From: JAEUIX01 sp964611125
Lineage (GTDB): Bacteria > Planctomycetota > Phycisphaerae > Phycisphaerales > UBA1924
Length of the DNA: 64,000 nt
Direction of reading: 5' to 3'
NCBI GenBank assembly: GCA_964611125.1
Contig: CAZSZO010000014.1
Location: 14,617-78,616, forward strand
The notes under the pieces were generated by a model. That model searched no databases. It was not told the origin of the DNA and was given only the letters and a program-made list of their open reading frames with translations. Positions within the stretch are counted from its first letter, which is position 1, and every line of letters starts with the position of its first letter. Both the position numbers and the translations under genes were made by a program. Positions 16,364-25,632 of this stretch are shown one piece after another.

Positions 16364-17308
16364 ATGCTCTCCCACGCCAAGGGTCGGCACGGGTTCACCC
16401 TGATTGAGTTGCTGGTCGTGATCGCGATCATTGCGCTCCTGGTCGGCATCCTCCTCCCCAGCCTCAGCAGCGCCCGCAAGCTCGCCCGCGAGGCCAAGTG
16501 CAAGTCCCAGCAGAGCCAGATCTTTGTGGCATTGACCGGCTACTGCAACGACTTCAAGGAATACCACCACGCCAAGCGGCAGAACTGGGGAGCGCGTTTC
16601 CGCAAGATCAACACCGGCGGTTCGTTCGACGCGCTCAACCTTCGCGCGGTCAAGCCTTACATCATCGCCGCCGAGCAGGTCGATTACGCCTATTGGGGCG
16701 TCATCTACGACCAGTATCTTAACATCGAGATCCGTCCCGAGTGGTACCAGGGCCGCATGCCGACCTTCGTCTCGGGTTGGCAGGTTTGGAACTGCCCGGA
16801 CGCCCAAACGATGGACCCCTACCCCGACCCACCGGAGTCTGGGCCGTTCAATCCCTACAACTTGTACCAAACCTATGGGTTCAACGGGGTCGGGGTCGAC
16901 TTGGACCTCGCCAACCAGCTCAAGCGAGCTGGCCTGAAGACGTGGTGGGTCCGTAAAGAAAACGTTGCTGGCACTGGCTTTGACGGCCGGTCATCCGTCC
17001 CCGCAAAGCTCAGTTCCATTGCCCACCCTGCGCAGTTGATTGCCTACCAGGATGCGTTCGAGCACATGCTCGACGCCAACCGCGACACGCTCAATGATCT
17101 GAGTCAGTACAATGATCAAGACTCGTCGATCGGGGCAGGGGAAGGCTCGGCTGACGGGAATTTTCTGAATTGGCGGCGCGAGTATTTCCGGCACGGCAGC
17201 GGCTGCGTAACAACGTGGGGTGACGGGCACGTGAGCACGGTGGCCCGCGCCGAGTACAGCCCCTCCCTCCCCTGGTATACGGGGCTTCGCGACCCGCGGA
17301 ATCCGTAA
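16364..17308 (+). CDS. Pseudopilin-like protein with prepilin N-terminus
   Basis: This 314-residue protein starts at the ATG at 16364 behind GAAAGGA. The N-terminus AKGRHGFTLIELLVVIAIIALLVGILLPSLSS is a type IV prepilin/type II secretion signal, cleaved between Gly and Phe by prepilin peptidase. After helix 1 comes a large soluble domain that ends with HGSGCVTTWGDGHVSTVAR, the C-terminal pattern of the planctomycete single-gene pseudopilin family (DUF1559-like). Such proteins are usually numerous in planctomycete genomes and are presumed surface or periplasmic. Two others lie at 49761 and 61944. Partner unknown. Confidence 0.88.
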   Translation: MLSHAKGRHGFTLIELLVVIAIIALLVGILLPSLSSARKLAREAKCKSQQSQIFVALTGYCNDFKEYHHAKRQNWGARFRKINTGGSFDALNLRAVKPYIIAAEQVDYAYWGVIYDQYLNIEIRPEWYQGRMPTFVSGWQVWNCPDAQTMDPYPDPPESGPFNPYNLYQTYGFNGVGVDLDLANQLKRAGLKTWWVRKENVAGTGFDGRSSVPAKLSSIAHPAQLIAYQDAFEHMLDANRDTLNDLSQYNDQDSSIGAGEGSADGNFLNWRREYFRHGSGCVTTWGDGHVSTVARAEYSPSLPWYTGLRDPRNP

Positions 17309-17388
17309 GTCACCAGACAATGCTAAGGGAATGAGAATCCTAGTCAGCAAAGTCGCCGATCTGGTAACTTGGGGTATCTTGGAAAGAT

Positions 17389-17411
17389 AGGCTGCATGGC
17401 GCAGCCTTTAC
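17389..17411 (+). terminator. Possible weak terminator hairpin
   Basis: AGGCTGC (17389-17395) and GCAGCCT (17401-17407) form a perfect 7-base-pair stem with loop ATGGC, followed by a short TT and then mixed sequence. It lies 80 bases after the pseudopilin stop and just before the next gene. The T tract is poor, so it could instead be a leader structure of that gene. Confidence 0.4.
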
Positions 17412-17433
17412 ATCTTTCTGAAGGGGATACCGC

Positions 17434-18665
17434 ATGAAACCACGATTGTTGACCGCATCGATACTGCTCGTAATGTGTGGACAGGCCAGTGCGCAGTGTA
17501 ACGCGCAATCCGATCGTCTCACGCCGCTATGTCAGGACGGGGCGGGAGACACATGTTCGCTCGGCTGCTACCAGACGGAAGCGGCCCAAGTGTGGGCTAC
17601 AACGGCATCGTTAACTACCTCAGCCTAGGGACATCTGTGACATTGCGTAACGCCACATGCCGGACCACGCCTGTAACTAGCGCGACAGCATTTGTAATCG
17701 CTAACCGCGTTGGTGTGTGCCCTTTGCCATCAGTCTGCCCGCCTGGCACGGCGTCCCAAAGCGCCATTGGTTTTGACCAAGCAAGAGTGTCGGTCGCCAT
17801 TGGGTGGCCGAATGAATGCGAGGTCAGCCTTCCGTTTACGTCGAGCGTTGGCGGCACCTCGGGTGTCGCCAGGGCCCAGGCGTCTGAGCAGGGGGAATCT
17901 GTGTGTGTGGAGTCCTGGGGCAACATCTCCGCTGTTGCGAGATTTCAGCAGTTCCCGTTCAATACAGCGACCTTCTTGGCAAACACGAGCTCTTCAGCCG
18001 CGTTTCGGTGGGCCTGCGACCAGATCGACGCTGACGGGCCGCCCGTTGCAGACGTCGACATGTGCATCACTGGCTACGCCATTCAGATCAACTGCTTCGC
18101 ATCCACTAGGGAGGGCCTACTCCTTTCGAGTGTTCTTGGCGCTCAGGTTCGAGCCACCAGCACCAACACAGGCAATCTTATCAGGAATTTCGGGCTCGTT
18201 CGACCATCGGACGGCTCGCCGATTCGGATCGGGGAAACATCATTTGATGTGCAGCAGGGCTTTGAGTTGACTGTCGAGGATGTGTTCATTTTTGGACCGG
18301 ACCTCGACGGTAATGGATGCGTGAATCATCTCGACCGAAAAGAGCTCTCTCGGCTACTGGGCACGAACATCAACGACGTCGATTACCGACTGAGGGTAGA
18401 TCTCAATTATGACGGCGCTGTAAACCTCGACGACTGGATGGTCTATTGCCCGCAGTGGGTCGCCGCCCTACCGTGTTGCCCTGCGGACTACAACGCGGAC
18501 TCGACGGTTGACCCGGATGATGTCGCCGACTTTGTGAGCGATTACTTCTCGCAGAACATTTCTGCTGATCTCGACTGCTCTGGGAGCTTGGATCCAGACG
18601 ACCTTTCTGACTACATTTCACTGTATTATGCGAACATCGGACCTTGTCCCTGTCAGTGTCCCTGA
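17434..18665 (+). CDS. Secreted protein with dockerin-like C-terminus, apparent frameshift
   Basis: A strong ribosome site (AAGGGGA) precedes the ATG at 17434, which opens a signal peptide (LLTASILLVMCGQASAQ). That frame ends at 17628. The body of the protein, from about 17529 to 18665, is in the frame one base back and has no signal peptide or ribosome site of its own. The simplest reading is one gene with a single missing base between about 17535 and 17615, near the G-rich stretch at 17537-17547. It is either a recent mutation or a sequence error. The body holds cysteine pairs and ends with three EF-like loops, including ADYNADSTVDPDDVADFV and DPDDLSDYI. Base composition is lower in GC than the neighbours, which suggests transfer. 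Confidence 0.7.
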
Positions 18666-18716
18666 TCGCCATGCTTCCCTCTGCCTGCGGCCGACCGAGG
18701 GTCGCTCGCAGGCTTT

Positions 18717-20093
18717 ATGCCCAAGCCCACCGATCTTTCGGAAGGCGACGTCAACGTTGGCGGGGCCCGCGGCCGGTGGCGCGAGCGAAACGTCGCACCC
18801 GAATCGCTCCCGCTGCTGCATCGCGACGAAGCTGCGTACCTCCATCAGGCCCTCTCCACCCCCTGCCTGCACAGCCTCACCAGCGCGGACGGCTGCTTCG
18901 TCACCGACACCGACGGCCGCCGGTACATCGATTTCCACGGGAACAGCGTCCACCAGATCGGTCACGGCCATCCGCGCGTGATCAGCGCGATCAAGCAGCA
19001 GCTCGACACGCTCCCCTTCTGCCCCCGCCGTTTCACCTGCGATGTCGCGGTGCAGCTCGCCGAGCGGCTCGCCGCGCTCTCCCCCGCCGGTCGCCTGACC
19101 AAGACCCTGCTGGCCCCAGGCGGCGCCTCGGCGATGAGCATCGCCCTCAAGCTCGCCCGGGCCGCGACCGGACGCCACAAGACCCTCTCATTCTGGGGGG
19201 CGTTCCACGGCGCCACGCTCGACACCATCTCCATCGGCGGCGAGGCGATCTTCCGCGACCACATGGGCCCGCTGATGCCCGGGGCCCTGCACGTTCACCC
19301 TCCTGCCGGGGCCCGCTGCGAGTTCGGCTGCGCCGGCTCGTGCACCTCGCGCTGCCTGGATGCGATCGAGGAGCACCTGCGGGCGGGGGACATCGGCGCC
19401 CTGATCGCCGAGACGGTCCGGTGCACCACCGTCGATCTGTCGCCCCCGGGCTACTGGTCGCGCGTGCGGGCCTTGTGCGACCGCTACGGCACGCTCCTGA
19501 TCTTCGACGAGATTCCCACCTGCCTGGGCCGCACCGGCCGGATGTTCGCCTGCGAGCACGAGGGGCCCGACGTCGTTCCCGACATCCTGGTGATGGGCAA
19601 GGGCCTGGGCGGCGGCATCATCCCCCTCGCGGCGGTCCTGGCCCGCCCGGAGCTGGACATTCACGCCTCAGGGGCGCTTGGGCACTTCACCCACGAGAAG
19701 AGCCCCGTAGGGTGCGCCGCGGCGCTGGCGACGCTCGATGTGCTGCGCGATGAAGGCCTGCTGGAGCGCTCGGCGCTCGAGGGCGAACGTCTGGCGGCCG
19801 GGCTGCGCCGGCTGCAGGCCCGCCGGCCGATTATCACGGCAGTGCGTGGCCGGGGCCTGCTGATCGGGATCGAGCTAGGCGGTCCGCGGCCTGATCGCCG
19901 CTCCGAAGCGATCGCGGAGCGGACGCTGTACGCCAGCCTGGAGCGGGGCTTGTCGTACAAGGTCTCCGGCGGCAACGTGCTGACCCTGGTTCCGCCGCTC
20001 AACACCCCCGCCGAGGTGTTCGATCAGTCGATTGAGATCATCGGCGAGGCGCTGGGCGTCGCCGAGGCGGAGTTCGCCGCCTCGGCCTCCTGA
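18717..20093 (+). CDS. pbfA: PLP-dependent class III protein, PbfA-like aminophosphonate lyase
   Basis: This 458-residue fold-type I enzyme resembles class III aminotransferases. The start EGDVNVGGARGRW, the FHGNSVHQIGHGHPRVISAI block, CPRRFT, and FHGATLDTISIGGE match the branch characterised as (R)-1-hydroxy-2-aminoethylphosphonate ammonia-lyase (PbfA). PbfA releases ammonia to give phosphonoacetaldehyde, which PhnX normally then cleaves. The aspartate that binds PLP is in IFDEIPTCLGRTG and the PLP lysine in VMGKGLGGGIIP. No phnX or phnW is in the window. The FAD oxidoreductase at 11592 belongs to a family met in the same pathway. A plain aminotransferase role cannot be excluded from sequence alone. 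Confidence 0.75.
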   Translation: MPKPTDLSEGDVNVGGARGRWRERNVAPESLPLLHRDEAAYLHQALSTPCLHSLTSADGCFVTDTDGRRYIDFHGNSVHQIGHGHPRVISAIKQQLDTLPFCPRRFTCDVAVQLAERLAALSPAGRLTKTLLAPGGASAMSIALKLARAATGRHKTLSFWGAFHGATLDTISIGGEAIFRDHMGPLMPGALHVHPPAGARCEFGCAGSCTSRCLDAIEEHLRAGDIGALIAETVRCTTVDLSPPGYWSRVRALCDRYGTLLIFDEIPTCLGRTGRMFACEHEGPDVVPDILVMGKGLGGGIIPLAAVLARPELDIHASGALGHFTHEKSPVGCAAALATLDVLRDEGLLERSALEGERLAAGLRRLQARRPIITAVRGRGLLIGIELGGPRPDRRSEAIAERTLYASLERGLSYKVSGGNVLTLVPPLNTPAEVFDQSIEIIGEALGVAEAEFAASAS

Positions 20094-20175
20094 GCCAACC
20101 GCTCGCCTCACCCACAAGTCCGCCGCCAGCCGTCCACTGCTCACCCACCTGCGGTTCGCATACCGAGACCCCACC

Positions 20176-21294
20176 ATGCCCACCGCCCCTTGGCCGCTCT
20201 ATCGCCTCTTCCTGCTCGCCCTGGGCGGGGTATTGCTGGCGGGCTGCGCCGGAGAGTCCGCCGCGCGCCTGAACCAGATGCAGGTGATCGGTACGCACAA
20301 CAGCTTCAAGCGCGCGATCGAACCGGAGCTGTACAGCCGCATGCTCGTGTTCAGCAAGAGCGTGGAGGGGCTTGACTACTCGCACCTGTCGCTGCGCGAC
20401 CAGCTCAACCTGGGCGTCAAGAACCTCGAGATCGACGTCTACCACGACCCCGACGGCGGCCGCTACGCCAACCCGCAGGGCCTCAAGCTGCTGCAGGCGG
20501 CGGGCATCGCCGCCCAGCCCTTTGACGAGGCGGGTGAGCTCGCCCGCCCGGGCTTCAAGGTGCTGCACGATGCGGATTTTGACTTCCGCTCTGGCCACCT
20601 GGCCTTTGAGGGCGCACTCGCCGAGTTGCGGGCGTGGTCGGAGGCCCACCCCCGCCACTGGCCGGTGGTGATCACGATGAACTGCAAGAGCAAGAAAGGC
20701 GACCGCCCCGGCTCAGTCACGCCCGGGCCGTTCAACGGCCCGGTCCTCGATGAGCTCGACCGCGTCGTGCTCGATGGCCTGGGGCGCGAGCGGCTGCTGA
20801 CTCCAGACGATGTGCGGCGGGGCGAAGCCACCCTTGATCAGGCCGTGCGCACGCGCGGCTGGCCGGCCCTCGACGCGTGCCGGGGGAAGTTCCTTTTCGT
20901 GCTCGACGAGGGCGGCCCGGTGCGGGATGCGTACATCGCGGGCCACCCATCGCTGAGCGGGCGGGTCTACTTTGTGCAGGCGCCGCCGCGGACACCCGAG
21001 GCGGCGGTTTTCGTGATCAACGACCCGGTGAAGGACGAGGAGCGGATCCGCTCGCTGGTCCGCGAGGGGTACTTGGTCCGCACGCGGGCCGACGCGGACA
21101 CCCGCGAGGCCCGGGCGGGTTCGTTCACGCGGTTCGAGGCCGCCAAGCGGAGCGGGGCCCAGGTGATCACGACCGATTACGCCATCCCCGATCGCAAGAT
21201 CAACGACTGGTACGTGGTGCGGTTCGACGATGGCGGCTTCATCAGGGAAAACCCTGTAGTCAACGCCCCACTACCCAGACTGCCAAACGACTGA
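20176..21294 (+). CDS. Lipoprotein, Ca2+-dependent PI-specific phospholipase C-like
   Basis: This 372-residue protein begins with a lipoprotein signal (LFLLALGGVLLAGC). The mature part has a PI-PLC TIM-barrel pattern: QVIGTHNSFK with the first catalytic histidine, LRDQLNLGVKNLEIDVYHD with acidic metal ligands, and GFKVLHDADFDFRSGH with the second histidine. The C-terminal half reads CRGKFLFVLDEGG and ITTDYAIPD. This fits the Ca2+-dependent phosphoinositide phospholipase C family (PF16670-like), which hydrolyses phosphatidylinositol-type substrates. Located at the envelope by its lipid anchor. It follows the PbfA-like gene by 82 bases and may share its transcript. The natural substrate is not evident. 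Confidence 0.82.
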   Translation: MPTAPWPLYRLFLLALGGVLLAGCAGESAARLNQMQVIGTHNSFKRAIEPELYSRMLVFSKSVEGLDYSHLSLRDQLNLGVKNLEIDVYHDPDGGRYANPQGLKLLQAAGIAAQPFDEAGELARPGFKVLHDADFDFRSGHLAFEGALAELRAWSEAHPRHWPVVITMNCKSKKGDRPGSVTPGPFNGPVLDELDRVVLDGLGRERLLTPDDVRRGEATLDQAVRTRGWPALDACRGKFLFVLDEGGPVRDAYIAGHPSLSGRVYFVQAPPRTPEAAVFVINDPVKDEERIRSLVREGYLVRTRADADTREARAGSFTRFEAAKRSGAQVITTDYAIPDRKINDWYVVRFDDGGFIRENPVVNAPLPRLPND

Positions 21295-21512
21295 ATTTGG
21301 GGGCGCTGGGGGGGGCCAAGTCAGTTGCCGATCGTGAAGGGCGGGTGAAGACCGCCTGATTCCGCTTGGCCTGCCGGCTCGGGGCGCGCAAGGTTGAGTG
21401 CCAGCATGGATGGGATGGTTGGCATGGCTGACTGGTTGATTGGTGGTTGACGCTTGGCGGACTTGGCCGCCGCGCGGGCCCGGCGAACAACTCTCTCTGA
21501 AAGGTCCACCCG

Positions 21513-22370
21513 ATGACATCGTTTCAGTACTACACACCGGGCCAGTTGCCGCCAACCCCTCCCGCCACTCCCGCCCCCCCCTCCACCGTGGCCGCGGGCA
21601 TGACGCCGGCCGGCTCGGCTGGCGGGCTTCCCCCGGTTCCCGGCGCGGGCGAGCTCGAGCTGGTGGCCCGGCCGGTGTGGCCGACGGTGCTGTTTACGCG
21701 CAAGTACCGCGACCACGCTCAGGACGCCGAGGACATCATCGCGCACCTGTACGAGCTCAAGGCCAAGGAGCGCGAGAACATCGCCAGCGGCATCGCCCCC
21801 GGCATGAAGTCCGAGCACGGGCTGTTCGAGAGCAAGCTTGACCTGTTCGAGACGACTCAGCACCCCGGCCTCAAGCGGCTGGTGGCGTTCATCGAGTCGA
21901 GCATCAAGCGGGCGGTTTGGCACGTCAGCAACCGCACCGTCGACCCCAAGGCGGTCAAAGTCGAATTCCGCGATTCGTGGTTCCACATCACCAACGGAAG
22001 CGGGTTCCACGACGCCCACACCCACGGCAACTGCTCGTGGTGCGGGATCTACTACCTGCAGATTTCGGACGTGCCCGAGACGCAGCCCAAGCACGCGCCC
22101 AACGGCGTCAACCGGTTCTATCGCCCCCTGGCCGTGGGGGGCATGGTGGATGACCTGGGGAATGCGTATTTGAAGCACAACGTCCTGGACATTCCCCCCA
22201 TCCCGGGGACGTTGGTCCTCTTTCCGTCTTATCTGTTGCACAGCGGCCTCCCGTACAAGGGTGAGAAGGACCGCGTGATTCTCTCCTTCAATTCCGTGAC
22301 ATGGTTTGCCGACAAACCTGGTGTCGGGACAGGCGGGAACGGGATGGCCCCGACCGCCTCAACCCACTGA
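21513..22370 (+). CDS. Putative 2-oxoglutarate/Fe(II) oxygenase
   Basis: This 285-residue protein (GAAAGG before the ATG) has a proline-rich, low-complexity first ~45 residues and then a double-stranded beta-helix oxygenase domain of the TIGR02466 type. Visible motifs are FHDAHTHGNCSWCGIYYLQ, carrying the first iron ligands, PGTLVLFPSYLLHSGLPYKGEKDR with the distal histidine and the arginine that holds 2-oxoglutarate, and LSFNSVTW at the end. Family members are presumed soluble hydroxylases, mostly of unknown substrate. The gene lies 218 bases after the PI-PLC-like gene, with no clear feature in the gap, and a hairpin follows its stop. Confidence 0.8.
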   Translation: MTSFQYYTPGQLPPTPPATPAPPSTVAAGMTPAGSAGGLPPVPGAGELELVARPVWPTVLFTRKYRDHAQDAEDIIAHLYELKAKERENIASGIAPGMKSEHGLFESKLDLFETTQHPGLKRLVAFIESSIKRAVWHVSNRTVDPKAVKVEFRDSWFHITNGSGFHDAHTHGNCSWCGIYYLQISDVPETQPKHAPNGVNRFYRPLAVGGMVDDLGNAYLKHNVLDIPPIPGTLVLFPSYLLHSGLPYKGEKDRVILSFNSVTWFADKPGVGTGGNGMAPTASTH

Positions 22371-22376
22371 AACGAC

Positions 22377-22407
22377 AAGGACCCCCGTGCTGAACACGGA
22401 GGTCCTT
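22377..22407. terminator. Bidirectional hairpin between convergent genes
   Basis: A 13-base stem with one mismatch (AAGGACCCCCGTG / CACGGAGGTCCTT) and loop CTGAA lies between the oxygenase and phosphatase stops. On the minus strand it is followed by TTGTCGTTT, so it likely ends the leftward operon and perhaps also the rightward gene. Confidence 0.65.
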
Positions 22408-22464
22408 GGAGTGACAGGCGAGCGCGAGCGATTCTTGAGTAACCGCGGGCCAGGACGCCTGCGG

Positions 22465-24483
22465 TTACTTCTTTTGCAGGTCCATGGTGTCGATCAGCCG
22501 GCCTTCAAGGTCGAAGGTCTGGAGCTGCAGGACCTTGCCGTGGATGGTGATGCAACTGATGTGATGGCCGCGGTAGACGCGCTGGGCGAACCACGAACGG
22601 TTGGGCCCGGCGGACTCAAGGCCGCCGCCGCCGCCGCCGCAGGTGATGTAGCGGACGCCGCGCTCGTGGTCGATCTTGTCGCCCAGGATGGGCCAGGAGC
22701 GCTCGTAAGAGTGGATGTGGCCGTTGAAGTCGATGTCGACCCCGTGCTTCTCGAAGAGCGCGGCGAGCGGGCGAATGCGCATATCGCCCCAAGTGGACTT
22801 GCCCTTGTAGGTGTCGCCGTAGTCGTTCTCATCCGAGGAGTAGACAGGGTGGTGGTGGTAGACGAACTTCCAGGTAGCCTTGGACTTGGCCAGTTCACCC
22901 TCGAGCCACGCGTACTGCTCGCTTGAGGTGTCCACGGGCTTGTTGGTGTCGAGCACGAAGAACTGGGCGTTGCCGTAGGTGTAGGTGTACCAGCACTCGG
23001 GCGAGGGGAGGGCGAAGTACTGGTAGTAGTTGGAGTGGTTCTCCTCGTGGTTGCCGATGGAGGGGTACATCACCACGCGGCTCATGAGGGGCCACGAGGC
23101 GGGGAGGAGCTCGTCGACCCACTCGTTGCGGTCGGGGCCCTGGTCGACCACGTCGCCCAGGTGGATCTCGAAGTTCGGCCGCAGCGTCATCGCGAAGGTC
23201 TGCAGCTTCTCGATGACGGGCTTGTTCTTCTGCGTGTCGCCGATGATCGCGAAGGCGTAGGGCGAGTCAGGCAGCACGGCGGTCGAGAACGAGAGCTCGT
23301 CGCCGACCAAGTCCGTGCCGTCGACCTTCACCGTGTGCGTCTTGTAGAAGTACACCGTCTGCGGCTTGAGCCCGGTGAGCCGGATTTCGTGCATGGTCTT
23401 GGCTTCGGTCGGCTCGGTCTTCTTCGTGTAGGGGAGGGCTTCACCATACTCCACCCAGCCCTTGGCGGGCTGCGATGTCTCCCACATGATGGTCATCGCG
23501 TCCATCGTGCCGAACTGCAGGTAGGGCTTGACCACGAACCGCTGCGTGGCCTCGACCTTGGGCTCGAAGCTGGTGAGGCGGACGCCGGGGGCGTGCTCCT
23601 CGACAACCTGCTGCTGGGTGATGGCCCGCCCGAGGATCTTGATCTCCAGGAGCGTGCCGTCCATGGAGGTGATGGTGGAGCCGTCCTTGCGACCGGCGAT
23701 GGTGTACGCGGCGCGGGCGGGGTAGAGCACATCGCCCGACTGATCGCGTGATTCGCCTTCGAGCTGGCCGTTCACGAAGAGCCGCATGGCCTTGCCGTCG
23801 TAGACGCCGACCACATGGGCCCACTTGCCCAGGGGGAGCGGCGAACGGGCCTTGACGGTGGTCAGCTTGCCCTCGCCGGTGGCGCCCTTGGAGCCGAGGG
23901 TGAACTGGAAGCCGTCCTTGGTGTACCCCAGGGCGAAGCCGCCGGCCCCGCTGGTGGACTCATCCAGGCAAGCGATGATCGCGCCCGCGCCGGACTTGGG
24001 GGCGGTGGCGGCGGTGGGGAGGCCATGGATGGCGACCCAGGCCGAGACCGTGAACTCGCGCGTCGGCAGCCCGGCGGGCTTCCCGGCGATGTCATCGGCG
24101 ATGAGCATGTAGTCGGTCGACCCGTTGAAGCGGAAGCCGCCCCCGGGGCCGAGCGTCGCGGTCATCGGGTTGCCGACGATCTTGGCGGTGACCTTGCCGG
24201 TCGCGTCGACGGCGGAGCTCCCGCGCATCCGCCCGGCGGTGACGCCAAAGTGCAGGATGGTGTCAGGATCGATCTCGACCTTTGCCTTGCGGGGCTTCTC
24301 AGCAGCGGGCTGGGCGGCGGGGGCGGGGGCCGCAGGCTGGCCACCAGCTTGGCCACCGGCTTGGCCGCCAGCCAGCGTGCGGCCCGGGAGGACCGAGAGC
24401 GCGACCGCCACGGTGGCGATTGTCGCCAACGAGAGGGCGCTGATGGTTGAGACGGTGGAGCGGGTCAATGGGCTGGCGGGCAT
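22465..24483 (-). CDS. Secreted purple acid phosphatase-like metallophosphoesterase with LamG domain
   Basis: This ~672-residue protein starts at the ATG at 24483 (24519 is an alternative) with a signal segment (ISALSLATIATVAVALSVLPG). Residues about 75-275 form a LamG/concanavalin-like lectin domain. A fibronectin-like domain follows (FVVKPYLQFGTMDAMTIMWET), as in purple acid phosphatases. The catalytic domain from about residue 415 shows all dinuclear-metal motifs: IGDTQ, HLGDVVDQG, SIGNHEEN, YHHHPVY and FNGHIHSYERS. It should hydrolyse phosphate esters outside the cytoplasm using Fe/Zn/Mn. It is the last gene of the operon with the ZnuA-like gene 48 bases upstream, so it may depend on metal supplied by that system (inference). 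Confidence 0.88.
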   Translation of the reverse strand: MPASPLTRSTVSTISALSLATIATVAVALSVLPGRTLAGGQAGGQAGGQPAAPAPAAQPAAEKPRKAKVEIDPDTILHFGVTAGRMRGSSAVDATGKVTAKIVGNPMTATLGPGGGFRFNGSTDYMLIADDIAGKPAGLPTREFTVSAWVAIHGLPTAATAPKSGAGAIIACLDESTSGAGGFALGYTKDGFQFTLGSKGATGEGKLTTVKARSPLPLGKWAHVVGVYDGKAMRLFVNGQLEGESRDQSGDVLYPARAAYTIAGRKDGSTITSMDGTLLEIKILGRAITQQQVVEEHAPGVRLTSFEPKVEATQRFVVKPYLQFGTMDAMTIMWETSQPAKGWVEYGEALPYTKKTEPTEAKTMHEIRLTGLKPQTVYFYKTHTVKVDGTDLVGDELSFSTAVLPDSPYAFAIIGDTQKNKPVIEKLQTFAMTLRPNFEIHLGDVVDQGPDRNEWVDELLPASWPLMSRVVMYPSIGNHEENHSNYYQYFALPSPECWYTYTYGNAQFFVLDTNKPVDTSSEQYAWLEGELAKSKATWKFVYHHHPVYSSDENDYGDTYKGKSTWGDMRIRPLAALFEKHGVDIDFNGHIHSYERSWPILGDKIDHERGVRYITCGGGGGGLESAGPNRSWFAQRVYRGHHISCITIHGKVLQLQTFDLEGRLIDTMDLQKK

Positions 24484-24531
24484 GGTGAGGGTCCTGGGAT
24501 CGGTCCGAGGGGAAAGCACACGGGAATCGGC

Positions 24532-25581
24532 TTAGCCGCCCATGGTCGGCGCGGCGGGTTTCGGAGGGCTAGCGTCGGATGGCGAGCTGGCGTTCGCGAC
24601 GTCCTGAACGACGCCCTGAAGGCGGTCGAGATTGGCGCGCATGACGGTGAGGTAGTCGGCGCCCTTGGCGCGTTCGTCCTCATCGAGGGTTTCGCAGGGG
24701 TTGAACTCGCATGGGGCCACCCCGAGCTTGGCGAGCATTCCAGCCGTCTCGGCCAACGGCGCGGCTTCGAACAGCATCACAAACCTGGACCCGGCGGCGC
24801 CCTTGGCGAGCGCGGCTTTCAGGGCCTCCTGTTGAGCGGTCGTGGGAGGCTCATCGGGGGGCAGGTCGATGTTCTCGATGCTCCAGCCGTATCGCTTGGC
24901 GATGTAGTTGTACGCAGGATGGCTCGCCAGCAGGCGGACCTTGGCGACGTCGCCCTGGAGGGCCTTGAAGCGCGCGTCGAGCGCGTCAAGATCCGACGCG
25001 AGGCCGCGATAGCCCTCGCCGAAGGCCTGCTCGTGCACGGGCCAGCGACGGGCCATCGCGAGCATCATCTGCTCGGCCTGCAGCTTGGCGTTGATCGGAT
25101 CCATCCATGTGTGGCCGTCGACGCCCTCGTGCGAGTGCGCGCCGGCGGCGCCGTGGCTGTGCGTCGTGGTCTTGAACTTCACGAACTCCGCCGCGAAGGG
25201 CTTGGCGGTATCGACAACCTTGCTGAGCGGCAGCGAGACCGTGGAAGGCCACTTCTCGTACGCGGCGCCGTTGAGGACGATCAGGCCAGCGGCCTGGTAG
25301 AACTGCACCTGCTGGGTGGTGGGCCGCCAGAAGATGGGGTCGGCGTCGGCAGGGACCGGGCAGACGACCCGGACCTTGCCGCCGGCGATGCGGAGGCCGA
25401 AGTACTCAGTCGGGTAGAACGATGTGTACACCGACTCCGCCGCGGCGGCGATCTCAGCCGCGGCGGCCTTGGAAACGGGAGCCGGCTGCGACCGGCTGCA
25501 GGCGGAGAGGCCGAGGGCGAGGGCGACCGCAGCCAGCGCGACCAGCGAACCCACCCGGCCCGTTCTCAGAGCAAAAGTCAT
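24532..25581 (-). CDS. ZnuA/TroA-like metal-binding lipoprotein, divergent
   Basis: This 349-residue lipoprotein has the signal LAAVALALGLSAC. The body matches cluster A-I metal-binding proteins: a VCPVPADADPIFWRPTTQQV segment, LIVLNGAAYEKW, a His-rich loop THSHGAAGAHSHEGVDGHTWMDP, LLASHPAYNYIAKRYG and an acidic C-terminal lobe. The usual first ligand histidine (DPHxW) is isoleucine here (DPIFW), so metal coordination must differ from classical ZnuA. It is followed by the phosphatase gene and preceded by an FtsX-type permease rather than a ZnuB-type one. Likely binds zinc or manganese outside the cytoplasmic membrane; import by this ABC type is not established. Confidence 0.82.
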   Translation of the reverse strand: MTFALRTGRVGSLVALAAVALALGLSACSRSQPAPVSKAAAAEIAAAAESVYTSFYPTEYFGLRIAGGKVRVVCPVPADADPIFWRPTTQQVQFYQAAGLIVLNGAAYEKWPSTVSLPLSKVVDTAKPFAAEFVKFKTTTHSHGAAGAHSHEGVDGHTWMDPINAKLQAEQMMLAMARRWPVHEQAFGEGYRGLASDLDALDARFKALQGDVAKVRLLASHPAYNYIAKRYGWSIENIDLPPDEPPTTAQQEALKAALAKGAAGSRFVMLFEAAPLAETAGMLAKLGVAPCEFNPCETLDEDERAKGADYLTVMRANLDRLQGVVQDVANASSPSDASPPKPAAPTMGG

Positions 25582-25632
25582 CGGGGATTAGTAGTTCGGG
25601 GGGCGTGGGGGGAGGAGTGCTTAACGCAGAAT

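Noticed and set aside
21513..22370. PhnY-type phosphonate hydroxylase
   Set aside because: The oxygenase has a TIGR02466-like motif set rather than the PhyH-type fold of PhnY, so its closeness to the PbfA-like gene is not taken as pathway evidence.
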